From NCBI GenBank assembly GCA_020848035.1, contig JADLAX010000006.1, positions 1 through 64,000 on the forward strand: DNA of 64,000 nt, written 5' to 3'. Below are positions 32,114-39,783 of the stretch, one piece after another. This DNA is from Anaerolineae bacterium. GTDB lineage: Bacteria; Chloroflexota; Anaerolineae; Promineifilales; Promineifilaceae. Every line of letters begins with the position of its first letter. The first letter of the stretch is position 1. The notes below the pieces were generated by a model. It saw only the letters and a program-made list of their open reading frames with translations, had not been told where the DNA came from and made no database searches. A program made the position numbers and the translations under genes.

Positions 32114-33805
32114 TTAACTTTCGTAGGAACTGCCGCTGGTGCGCTGGCGTTGGAATTGAACCAGGGTGGCGGCAAAAATAAGTAGGAACAGCACCCAGGC
32201 AATGGCCGAGGCGTAGCCTTGTTCAAAGCGTTGGAATCCTTTTTGGTACAGGTAGAGCACAATCGTCAGTGTGGAGTTGCTGGGGCCAGCCGGATTTTGC
32301 CCCATGATGATAAACACCTGCTCAAATACCTGCATTGCCTGAATGACCGTGGTGGTGACCACAAAAAAGGTGGTGGGGCCAAGCAGGGGTAGGGTAACTT
32401 TCCAGAACTGCTGGCGCGGCGTGGCCCCATCGACCGTGGCGGCTTCGTAGAGTGAGCGAGGGATGTTTTGCAGCCCGGCCAAAAAGAGCACCGTGTTGAA
32501 GCCGATCCACTGCCAGGCGGCCATGATGATGACGGCCAGCAGGGCGGTGTTGCTTTCGGACAGCCAGCGAATTTGCGGATCGGTGAGGGGCAGGCCGACG
32601 GTGTTGAACAGGTCGATAAGCAGCGTTATTCCGTAGTTGATGTAGCCGATGGTGGCGTTGTACAGCCATTGCCACACCAGGGCGATACCGACTACGGCCG
32701 CTACACTCGGCAAAAAATAAACGGCGCGGAAAAAGCGCATGCCGGGCACTTTGCTGTTGAGCAAATTGGCCAGGAACAGGGCCGGAACCACGCTGAGCGG
32801 CACGGCCAGCAGCACAAATTGCAGGGTGTTGCCCAGGGCGGTCCAAAACAGCCGGTCCTGCGCGCCGATGACGTAGCTCTGGCCGAAAATGGTGAAGCGG
32901 TTGAGCTCGTCGTACTGGGTCACGTCCAGCACGTCGCTGGCCAGTTGGTCGGCATTGGCCAATGGCTCGATGTCCAGGTTAAAAATCTCGGCGTAATTTT
33001 CCAGGCCGATGAAGTTGGGCGTGCTGAAGGCGTCGGAGTCGGTGAAGCTGACGTAGAGCGAGAGGATCAGCGGCCCGGCAAAAAAGATGAGGAAGCCGAG
33101 CAGGTTGGGGGAGAGGAAGAGGTAGCCGTTGAGCATTTCGGTGTCGGCGTTGGTGGCCTGGAAGGCGTGGGCGATGGGCTGCTGCCACATGCCCCAGACC
33201 ATGAGGCCAAAAAGGACGGTGGCGGTGAGGAAAACGGCCGTTTCCCACCCCCCCACCAGCGCCCCCGGAATCGTCGCCAATCCATCCAACAGCCCCACCG
33301 CAAACAAAAAGAGGATGCCCGCCAAAATGGCAATCGCCCGGCCCACCTGCCGCACCTGCTGCTGTCGCACCAAATCGCCCTCAAACCGGTCGGTTTGAGA
33401 GCCAAGCCACAGGCCAATAAAAATCAGCGCCAAAAAAGGCAGTCCGCGGGTAAAGGTATCGGCCAGGGAATCCAGCCCGACAAACATGTTGAGCTGGTGC
33501 ATGCTGCCCACCAGGGCAAACAGAAAGCCGAGGTAGTTGACGGCCAGCGACAGGTTGCGCCCGCGTGAGCGGCGCTGGTTGATGTTGTAAACGGCCGCAC
33601 CACTCAACCCGCTCATCAACAGCAGCAGCACAACAAAGATGATTTTTTGCCAGACGGCCGTTTCTTCCCCCTGCCACACCAAAAACGCGCCCGCCAGCCC
33701 CGCCACGACCAAAATCGCGTGCCAGATCGTCGCCAGGCGAATCCAGAGCGCCGCCCGATCTTCCGGGGATTGTGCCTTTCGTGGATCAACAGTCGCTGTT
33801 GTCAT
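32114..33805 (-). CDS. ABC sugar permease (MalF type) with N-terminal membrane extension
   Basis: 563 residues. The C-terminal ~330 residues form a MalF/UgpA-type permease with EAA loop PRSLYEAATVDGATPRQQFW. The N-terminal ~220 residues add about six membrane helices (WIRLATIWHAILVVAGLAGA onward) with basic loops (YNINQRRSRGRN). A periplasmic stretch (about 265-325) carries an insert too. The extended MalF form recalls E. coli MalF's larger P2 region but is a different extension. Co-transcribed with the SBP and MalG-type genes. Confidence 0.88.
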   Translation of the reverse strand: MTTATVDPRKAQSPEDRAALWIRLATIWHAILVVAGLAGAFLVWQGEETAVWQKIIFVVLLLLMSGLSGAAVYNINQRRSRGRNLSLAVNYLGFLFALVGSMHQLNMFVGLDSLADTFTRGLPFLALIFIGLWLGSQTDRFEGDLVRQQQVRQVGRAIAILAGILFLFAVGLLDGLATIPGALVGGWETAVFLTATVLFGLMVWGMWQQPIAHAFQATNADTEMLNGYLFLSPNLLGFLIFFAGPLILSLYVSFTDSDAFSTPNFIGLENYAEIFNLDIEPLANADQLASDVLDVTQYDELNRFTIFGQSYVIGAQDRLFWTALGNTLQFVLLAVPLSVVPALFLANLLNSKVPGMRFFRAVYFLPSVAAVVGIALVWQWLYNATIGYINYGITLLIDLFNTVGLPLTDPQIRWLSESNTALLAVIIMAAWQWIGFNTVLFLAGLQNIPRSLYEAATVDGATPRQQFWKVTLPLLGPTTFFVVTTTVIQAMQVFEQVFIIMGQNPAGPSNSTLTIVLYLYQKGFQRFEQGYASAIAWVLFLLIFAATLVQFQRQRTSGSSYES

Positions 33806-33861
33806 ATCAAAACTCCAAAAAATCTAGTTGCTAGGGGGGTAGTGGTTAGTTGTTGGGAATG

Positions 33862-33930
33862 GGACACAGATTCACACAGATTTTCACAGATAATTCTTCA
33901 ATCTGTGTCTATCCGTGTTCATCTGTGTCC
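33862..33930. repeat. CACAGAT tandem-unit hairpin element
   Basis: GGACACAGATTCACACAGAT... (33862-33891) faces ...ATCTGTGTCC (33901-33930): 30-nt arms of CACAGAT-type units around AATTCTTCA. Confidence 0.82.
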
Positions 33931-33938
33931 TATTTTCA

Positions 33939-33974
33939 GGTAGTGGTCGCAGCACGCTTGCCACGACCACTACC
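33939..33974 (-). terminator. intercistronic hairpin after the binding-protein gene
   Basis: GGTAGTGGTCG (33939-33949) pairs with CGACCACTACC (33964-33974), 10 bp beyond the stop of the minus-strand binding-protein gene. No T-run follows; it probably stabilises the upstream mRNA or attenuates transcription. Confidence 0.55.
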
Positions 33975-33984
33975 CAATCAAGAC

Positions 33985-35382
33985 TTACTGGTTAAAGGTA
34001 CGGTTGGCTTCGTTGCAGATGGTGGCGGCGAAGTCGTCGATGCTGGTTTCGCCATTGAGAACGGCCGTAACCGCCGGGCCCATCACCGCGTCAAACTCCG
34101 GCCAGCTGCCAGCCCACAGGGGGCCTTCGGTGGCGGGGTTGCGCGCCAGGCCGTTCAGGAACGCCTGGTTGTTGGCCGGGGGGGAGAAGGTCAGGAAGGC
34201 ATCCAGCGCTTCCTGGCTGACGCGGCTGGGCACGTTGGCGCCCAACTCGGCAATCTTGCCCTGGGTTTCGGCGGTGGTCAGCGCCTGCACCAGCGCCCAC
34301 GCTTCTTCGGGATGCTCGGTGTTGGCGTTCACCACGTAAGCACCCCAGAACAGCCAGTTGCTCGGGCCAGCGGGACCATCGGGCAGTTCAACCACGTCCC
34401 AGTTGAAGTTGGCCGATGCACGAGCGCCGGGGGTGGCCCAACGGCCGTTCTGGAACATACCCACTTTACCAGCCAGGAACGGCGGTTCGCTGTCTTCACC
34501 GTAAGGCACGGCTACGTTGAACTCCTGGTAGATGCGCTGCTCAAACTCCAGACCGGCCAAAGCTTCGGCCGTGTCCAGACCACAAGCGGTGCGATCTTCA
34601 TTGTAGAAGCTGCCGCCAGCGGCGTTGATCCAGTAGCCATACGGACCCCACCACGCATTTTGGCCGTAGCCGTAAATGTCGTCGCCCAGGGCGTTGATGG
34701 CGGAAGCCACCTCAATAAAGGTGTCCCAGTTCCATTCGCCGTTGGCCGCCAGTTCACGCGGATCCGGCGCGCCAGATTCGGCCAGCAGGTCCAGGTTCAG
34801 GTAGAGGGCAAAGGTAGACACGTCACGCGGCAGACCCCACAGCGTTTCGCCGGTGTTGCCGGTTTCCGGGTTGAAGGTCAGGTGGAACATTGGGCCAGGG
34901 TAGAAATCGGCGTCGCTGTAGCCGTCGGTCGCGTCGGCCAGGTCACGCATGTCCAGAATCAGGCCACGGGTGGCAAAGTCGGCAATGTCGGTTCCGGGAA
35001 TCCAGAAGACATCGGGGGCGGTGCCAGCGGCCAATTCGGTCTTCAACACGTCCTGGTAGCTGGAGCTTTCGCTGCCACCCGGTTCATAAACCAGGGTGAT
35101 ATTGTCCAGGCTGGCGTCCAGGTCGTTGCTCACGGATTGGTAAACGTCAATTTCAGCCTGGTTGTCGGGGCGGGTACGCCAACGCAGTTCCACCTCCGCC
35201 ATTTCTTCTTCGGCAGCGGGTTCTTCGGCGGTATCGGCGGGTTCTTCAGCGGTATCGGCCGCTTCGGTTGTGTCGGCAGCTTCTTCGGCGGGTTCTTCAG
35301 CGGTATCGCTGCCGCCACAAGCTACCAGTAAAGCCATTGCCAAAAGGGCAATCAGGATAAGCCAAAATCTTTTCAGATTCAT
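33985..35382 (-). CDS. ABC transporter sugar-binding lipoprotein (CUT1)
   Basis: 465 residues. Lipoprotein signal (LALLAMALLVACGGS-like; Cys about 22), then an Ala/Glu/Asp-rich linker with near-repeated ADTAEEPADTAEEPA (about 40-57), then a family 1 solute-binding domain (DVFWIPGTDIADFATRGLIL, GLPRDVSTFALYLN, VGMFQNGRWATPG, WLFWGAYVVNA). Substrate is not evident from sequence; the operon (GH42, FGGY kinase) suggests a galactoside. First transporter gene below the LacI regulator. Confidence 0.9.
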   Translation of the reverse strand: MNLKRFWLILIALLAMALLVACGGSDTAEEPAEEAADTTEAADTAEEPADTAEEPAAEEEMAEVELRWRTRPDNQAEIDVYQSVSNDLDASLDNITLVYEPGGSESSSYQDVLKTELAAGTAPDVFWIPGTDIADFATRGLILDMRDLADATDGYSDADFYPGPMFHLTFNPETGNTGETLWGLPRDVSTFALYLNLDLLAESGAPDPRELAANGEWNWDTFIEVASAINALGDDIYGYGQNAWWGPYGYWINAAGGSFYNEDRTACGLDTAEALAGLEFEQRIYQEFNVAVPYGEDSEPPFLAGKVGMFQNGRWATPGARASANFNWDVVELPDGPAGPSNWLFWGAYVVNANTEHPEEAWALVQALTTAETQGKIAELGANVPSRVSQEALDAFLTFSPPANNQAFLNGLARNPATEGPLWAGSWPEFDAVMGPAVTAVLNGETSIDDFAATICNEANRTFNQ

Positions 35383-35407
35383 TTAAATCTCTCTCCTCGT
35401 AGATATT

Positions 35408-35461
35408 TTAGATAGAAAAGGTTTTTAGAAATTGGGTGTTGGAATCTTCCGGTGTTTTCAT
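35408..35461 (-). CDS. possible 17-codon leader ORF
   Basis: A 17-residue frame (MKTPEDSNTQFLKTFSI) lies in the leader of the ABC operon, ending 26 bp before the binding-protein ATG. GGAGG is present but only two bases from the ATG, which is too close for efficient initiation. A direct repeat CCCAATTT occurs upstream and inside it. Translation is doubtful. Confidence 0.2.
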   Translation of the reverse strand: MKTPEDSNTQFLKTFSI

Positions 35462-35529
35462 CACCTCCTTCAAAAATTGGGTTTGTGTTGTTTGAATGAT
35501 GTCTGGTGTGTTGGAAAACGGCCGTTCCC

Positions 35530-36537
35530 CTACAAAATTGGCGTCGTAGAATGACGGGAAACCAGGGTGGCCGGTAACGTTAAATGCTGCTTTTGCGTGT
35601 TGGGATTGCTCACCGCTTCGATGAGCAGCTGGGCCGCCAGACGGCCGATTTCCGCAAAATCCTGCCGCAAGGTGGTCAGCGGCGGCGACAAGTAAGACGC
35701 CATCGGAATGTCGTCTACGCCGATGAGCGACAGCTGATCCGGCACGACCAGGTTCAGCTCGGCGGCGGCGCGCAGCACACCAGCGGCCATCTGGTCGTTT
35801 TGCACAAAGATGGCTGTCGGCGGCGTTTCTGCCTGCATCAGCTGGTGCAGGGCGGCAAAGCCGGAGGCGGCTTGCCAATCCCCTTCCACCACAAACTGGG
35901 GCGGCTGGGGCAGTCCGGCACTTTGGAGCGCCTGCTGGTAACCTGCCAGACGGTCCTGAGCGCAATCTTCCACCATGCGCCCGGTGATGGTGGCAATGTG
36001 GCGATGGCCCTGCTGCAGCAAATGGTTGGTGGCCGTCACGGCCACGGCTACGTCATCCAGCGCCACAGAGTTCACCGCATCTTCGCGAGGGCGCGCCCCG
36101 GCAAACACCACGGGGAATTGGTCGGGCAGGTGGTTAAAACGGCCGTCCGCATACGGATTGATCACCATGATGCCCTCGGTCTGGCGGCTGGGCACCAGCT
36201 GCTCGATGAGAGCCGTAAAAATCTGTTCGTCAGGGGCCGAGGCGGAGAGCAAAAAGAAGCCATGCTGCCGTGCTTCTTGTTCGGCACCCTGGATGATGCG
36301 GGCGAAGGTGTAGTCGGTGAGGTTGGGGGCAATGCAGGCGAGGATGCCGGTGCGTCCCTTGGCCATGGAGCGGGCGATGGCGCTGGGGCTGTAGCCCAGG
36401 CTCTCAATGGCGGCTTCCACTTTGGCGCGTGTTTCGGGGCTCACACGCTCATTGTCGTTGATCACGCGTGACACGGTTTGGTGAGACACACCCGCTTCGG
36501 CAGCCACATCCCGAATGGTAATTGACGCTCGCGCCAT
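35530..36537 (-). CDS. LacI-family transcriptional regulator
   Basis: 335 residues. N-terminal LacI HTH TIRDVAAEAGVSHQTVSRVI with hinge (YSPSAIARSMAKGRTG), followed by a periplasmic-binding-protein-like sensor (~60-335). ATG at 36537 (MARASITIRD) is the standard position; the frame is open upstream. A perfect 28-bp palindrome at 36560-36587 just upstream is the likely autoregulatory operator. It heads the ABC/GH42 operon on the same strand and most likely responds to its sugar. Confidence 0.92.
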   Translation of the reverse strand: MARASITIRDVAAEAGVSHQTVSRVINDNERVSPETRAKVEAAIESLGYSPSAIARSMAKGRTGILACIAPNLTDYTFARIIQGAEQEARQHGFFLLSASAPDEQIFTALIEQLVPSRQTEGIMVINPYADGRFNHLPDQFPVVFAGARPREDAVNSVALDDVAVAVTATNHLLQQGHRHIATITGRMVEDCAQDRLAGYQQALQSAGLPQPPQFVVEGDWQAASGFAALHQLMQAETPPTAIFVQNDQMAAGVLRAAAELNLVVPDQLSLIGVDDIPMASYLSPPLTTLRQDFAEIGRLAAQLLIEAVSNPNTQKQHLTLPATLVSRHSTTPIL

Positions 36538-36559
36538 GAGGCTTTCTCCTGCTTGCTCC

Positions 36560-36587
36560 ATGTTACCGGTCACGTGACCGGTAACAT
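36560..36587. promoter_or_regulatory. perfect 28-bp palindromic LacI-type operator
   Basis: Half-site ATGTTACCGGTCAC is followed by its exact complement, centred on CACGTG. It sits 23 bp before the LacI gene start. I find no second full copy in the window. Confidence 0.75.
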
Positions 36588-36672
36588 AAGATTACTGCCG
36601 TTGGGCAACTTTGTCAAGAAAGTGAAGGGAGAGTTGGTGGTTTTGTCTAACTTTGGGGTACGGTGGCATAAG

Positions 36673-36700
36673 AAAAAGGCGGTTCGCTGTCGAACCGCCT
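36673..36700 (-). terminator. intrinsic terminator of the DUF411 gene
   Basis: On the minus strand AGGCGGTTCG (36700-36691), loop ACAG, CGAACCGCCT (36686-36677), then TTTTT. The 10-bp stem is perfect. Confidence 0.85.
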
Positions 36701-36733
36701 ATGCCAGGGGGGAGTTGTTGAACGGGGGAAAAA

Positions 36734-37210
36734 CTAAGGGTAAGAGGCGTAAACGGCCGTTTCACCCGCGTCGTTAAACGTAAATACGTCGTACGCTTCG
36801 GGCGCCCGGCTGGGGTCTTCCATGCCAGGGGAGCCGACGGGCATGCCGGGCACGCCAATGCCCAGCACATCTGGTTTTTCTGCTAATAACCGGCTGATTT
36901 CCGCCGCCGGTACGTGTCCTTCAATGATATAGCCATCAACGACGGCCGTATGGCATGAATAGAGCGACATGGGTACCTGGTAACGATTCTTGACTTCAAC
37001 CAGGTTGTTAATCCCTTTTTCCACCACGGTGAATCCGTTTTCTTCCAGGTGGGCGCTCCAATCGCCACAGCAGCCTCAGGAAGGTGACTTAAAAACAGTC
37101 ACCACGCCTGGCTCAGCGACAATCGCCAGGGGGTCTGCTTCTGCTTCGGCACTGCATGCTGCCAGGGCCGCCAACAGCAGCAGCAGGATGATGCGCAAAC
37201 TGTATCTCAT
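36734..37210 (-). CDS. DUF411 lipoprotein with in-frame UGA: candidate selenoprotein
   Basis: 158 codons with one internal TGA (37078-37076, codon 45). N-terminus MRYSLRIILLLLLAALAAC is a lipoprotein signal (Cys19). Then VVTVFKSPS-U-GCCGDW matches the DUF411 metal/thiol motif SPTCGCCGxW, with UGA exactly at the first Cys. After the UGA the same frame keeps the whole family: YSCHTAVVDGYIIEGHVPA, GIGVPGMPVGSPGMED. A hairpin (37068-37049) begins 7 nt after the UGA. GGAGG precedes ATG 37210. Either Sec is inserted or this is a single-nonsense pseudogene; the exact placement favours Sec. Confidence 0.72.
37049..37068 (-). promoter_or_regulatory. candidate bacterial SECIS hairpin
   Basis: On the mRNA GUGGCG pairs with CGCCCAC (one bulged C) around the 7-nt loop AUUGGAG; the loop GG is 17-18 nt after the UGA. 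Position and loop G resemble bacterial SECIS elements; only SelB binding or conservation would prove it. Confidence 0.5.
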
Positions 37211-37438
37211 GGGTGGTCCTCCAATAAATTTGAAAAGGTTTGGGATCAGCTGATGCTGCATTTCTGACCCGAATGGGTGAAAGGATACCGCCATGCATAA
37301 GAAAAAAGTATTGACTTCAGTAAGTAAATCTTATGGAAGAATGTAACAATCAATGAGGCGTCTATGATTAATGGTTGAACATTCCGACGAAACAACGATA
37401 ATTGGCAGCGATTTTTTGTTAGCCACAGGGAATAGTTT

Positions 37439-37780
37439 ATGAAGACACCCGCCGGAAAAGAGTGCCGTTTTTATTACCAAAATTTTCATCGCGGAAAATC
37501 AGACCAGGAATGCCGCCTCATCATGGCCAATCCCCGCTCTGAGGCGTGGCGGCCCAACGACTGCCACAACTGCCCCGTGCCCGATATTTTGCTGGCCAAC
37601 AGCAATCCCAACCTGGTGCTGGAAGCCAGCATCGAGAAAGGTTTCCTGGGCTTTAACCGGCGGGTGGCGGTGAAGGCGTTTTGCAGCAAACACCTGATCG
37701 ATGTGCCCAAACCGCACGTGGGCTGCCCGGAATGTGCCAAAGAGAAGCCAGGTTTGCCCGATTTGTTTAACAATCTTTAG
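37439..37780 (+). CDS. conserved Cys-rich small protein, function unknown
   Basis: 113 residues with seven Cys: C9, C25, a CHNCP pair near 42-45, C81, and CPEC near 95-98. The spacing suggests zinc-ribbon or other metal sites. I do not recognise a named family. ATG at 37439. No signal peptide, so presumably cytosolic. Divergent from the DUF411 gene; TTGACT at 37311 could be a -35 box but no good -10 follows. Confidence 0.7.
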   Translation: MKTPAGKECRFYYQNFHRGKSDQECRLIMANPRSEAWRPNDCHNCPVPDILLANSNPNLVLEASIEKGFLGFNRRVAVKAFCSKHLIDVPKPHVGCPECAKEKPGLPDLFNNL

Positions 37781-37892
37781 AAGAGTGGGAAGTGAAAAGT
37801 TGAAAGTGATAAGTGATTGAGTGCGGCGTATCACTTGCTGAACTGCTGACTTGCCTTCACAAGAGACTTCACGAGTGGGCGCACCCCCACGA

Positions 37893-37973
37893 ATAAAAAT
37901 CAGCAGATTTCGCAGATTTACCCGATTTTTATCCGCGTTTATCAGCGTTAATCCGCGGCCAATTTTTAAGGGA
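37893..37973. repeat. GCAGATTTCGCAGATTT plus ATCCGCG repeat cluster
   Basis: CAGCAGATTTCGCAGATTT (37899-37917) is the same unit as at 352 and 22854. It is followed by TTATCCGCGTTTATCAGCGTTAATCCGCGG, related to 24,256-24,332. Confidence 0.65.
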
Positions 37974-37977
37974 GCGT

Positions 37978-38694
37978 ATGTTAAAAGCTGTTCTGTTTGA
38001 TTTAGACGATACCCTGCTGGGCAACGACATGGATCGTTTTTTGCCCGCTTATTTTGCCCTGTTGGGCCAACATGCGGAGCGTTACCTGCCCCGCGACCGT
38101 TTTTTGCAGGAGTTGATGACCTGCACCGAAGCGATGATTCGCGATGTGGACCCGACATTGAGCAATCGGGATGTTTTTTGGCAACATTTTGCCCGGCGCA
38201 CCGGGCTGGATGTGGATGAGCTGGAAGCGTTTTTTGAGCAGTTCTACCGCCACCAGTTTCACCAACTGCGCGACCGGACGGAGAAACGGCCGTTTGCCGC
38301 CGAGCTCGTGCAATTTTGTCTGGATCAAAACCTGGAGGTGGTGGTGGCCACCAATCCGCTTTTCCCCCTCATCGCCATCGAGGCGCGGCTGACGTGGGGC
38401 GGGCTGCCGGTGGACCAGTTCAACTTTGCCCTGGTAACCGCCTACGAAAACATGCACGCTGCCAAGCCACAGCCTGCCTACTACAGCGAAATCCTGGACA
38501 AAATTGGCTGCGCCCCAGAAGAGGCGCTCATGGTGGGCAACGATTGGGAAGCCGACATTTTGCCCGCCCACAGCGTGGGCCTACAAACCTTCTGGCTGTC
38601 GCTGGACGGAGCCCCGCTGCCTGCTGAACTGCCGGTGCCAAACGGCCGTACCCTCCAAGACGTACACACCTTCATCAAATCGCACCTGGAATAA
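37978..38694 (+). CDS. HAD-superfamily hydrolase
   Basis: 238 residues, HAD type IA with an alpha-helical cap. Motif I LFDLDDTLLGNDMD, motif II VVATNPLFP, Lys in MHAAKPQPAYY and motif IV MVGNDWEADILPA are complete. Substrate unknown; phosphoglycolate/haloacid-type phosphatases are the nearest general class. ATG at 37978 follows AAGGGAG. Confidence 0.88.
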   Translation: MLKAVLFDLDDTLLGNDMDRFLPAYFALLGQHAERYLPRDRFLQELMTCTEAMIRDVDPTLSNRDVFWQHFARRTGLDVDELEAFFEQFYRHQFHQLRDRTEKRPFAAELVQFCLDQNLEVVVATNPLFPLIAIEARLTWGGLPVDQFNFALVTAYENMHAAKPQPAYYSEILDKIGCAPEEALMVGNDWEADILPAHSVGLQTFWLSLDGAPLPAELPVPNGRTLQDVHTFIKSHLE

Positions 38695-38720
38695 TTACAC
38701 ACCATTGCTCTGTAGTTTTT

Positions 38721-38786
38721 ACCGCGGAGAGCGCAGAGAGCGCAGAGAAAGAAAAAAACTCTGCGTCCTCCGCGCTCTCCGCGGTT
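38721..38786. repeat. CCGCGGAGAGCGCAGAG hairpin element
   Basis: ACCGCGGAGAGCGCAGAGAG faces CTCCGCGCTCTCCGCGGT around AAAGAAAAAAA. The stop codon of the minus-strand PfkB gene lies in its right end. Confidence 0.8.
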
Positions 38787-39771
38787 AATTTTTCAGCAGT
38801 GCTAGACGAGTGTGAGCTTCCTCTTTGCGGCTGAGGGCATACAGAGCACCGTAGCCTTCAATGACCAGTGAGGCGGCGACGAGGCCGTAGGGGATGGCCT
38901 GGGCCGGGTCGCCTGTGTGGGCCAGCCCCACCATGAAACCGCCGCAGAAGCTGTCGCCCGCGCCAGTTACATCCACCAGGCGCGGGTCGTTGGCGGGGTG
39001 AAAGGCGGGGAAGGGGGTGATGGTTTGGGTACGGCCGTTCACCAACAACACCCCCGCCGCGCCATTTTTCACCACTACCCACTGTGCTCCCCACTTTGTG
39101 AGCGTCAGCGCCGCCTCGCCTAAATCCACGTCATCGCCAAACAACGAGCGAATCTCCATCGCGCTGGGCAAAAAGACGTCAATCTGCGGCAAAATTTGCT
39201 GAATGTAGGCGGTGCGTTCGGGCACCATGTACCGCTCGCCGGGGTCGAGGGTGATTTGCCGGATGCCATTTTTGCGCAGCCAGGCAGGCACGTTCAGGTG
39301 GGTGGCCAGGGCGGCGGGGGAGAGGTGAACGGCCGTCACCTCACGCCATCTTTCTGGCCAATCTTCTGGGCGCAGTGCCAGCGGTTCGTAGTTGTGCGGG
39401 TCGTCCTGGCCGGGGGTGGAATGCGCGTAATCGCGCAGGGCGGCGGGCAGCGGTTGGCCGATGCGGGCAAAGTGGGCGGCGGGATTGGTGTCCTCACGAC
39501 GGCCGTCTGGCAGATAGGCAAAAAAAGTGCGGTGATCCTGCGGCGTTTCCAGCCGCACCAGCCCATCGATGCCGATCTGGTGGCCGGTGAGCGGCTCCAG
39601 CCACGCCTGCGGGTAGTTGCGGCCAAGGCGCGCCCAGAGGTGCACCGGTTCGCCCCACAGCGCCGCGCCAACGGCCGCATACAGCCCATTGCCGCCCACC
39701 ATTTCCACCCGCGCCGCGCCGTCGTGGGTGATCAAATAATCCATGCGCATGCCGCCTGCGGTGACAAACAT
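38785..39771 (-). CDS. PfkB-family carbohydrate kinase
   Basis: 328 residues, ribokinase fold. N-terminal GGNGLYAAVGAALWG corresponds to the first PfkB motif; the second motif DVTGAGDSFCGGFMVGLA holds the catalytic Asp and anion hole. The substrate is not identifiable. It starts 12 bp after a SIS-domain gene and is likely co-transcribed, a pairing seen in amino-sugar and sugar-amine catabolism. ATG at 39771. Confidence 0.87.
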   Translation of the reverse strand: MFVTAGGMRMDYLITHDGAARVEMVGGNGLYAAVGAALWGEPVHLWARLGRNYPQAWLEPLTGHQIGIDGLVRLETPQDHRTFFAYLPDGRREDTNPAAHFARIGQPLPAALRDYAHSTPGQDDPHNYEPLALRPEDWPERWREVTAVHLSPAALATHLNVPAWLRKNGIRQITLDPGERYMVPERTAYIQQILPQIDVFLPSAMEIRSLFGDDVDLGEAALTLTKWGAQWVVVKNGAAGVLLVNGRTQTITPFPAFHPANDPRLVDVTGAGDSFCGGFMVGLAHTGDPAQAIPYGLVAASLVIEGYGALYALSRKEEAHTRLALLKN

Positions 39772-39783
39772 CAATTACCCCAA

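Noticed and set aside
33850..35331. 493-codon plus-strand frame opposite the sugar-binding protein gene
   Set aside because: The minus strand encodes an intact lipoprotein solute-binding protein; the plus-strand product is low-complexity and has no family features.
36734..37210. DUF411 gene as a simple nonsense pseudogene
   Set aside because: Not fully excluded, but the UGA falls exactly on a conserved metal/redox Cys, the rest of the frame and regulatory signals are intact, and a hairpin follows. Selenocysteine is the better working hypothesis.
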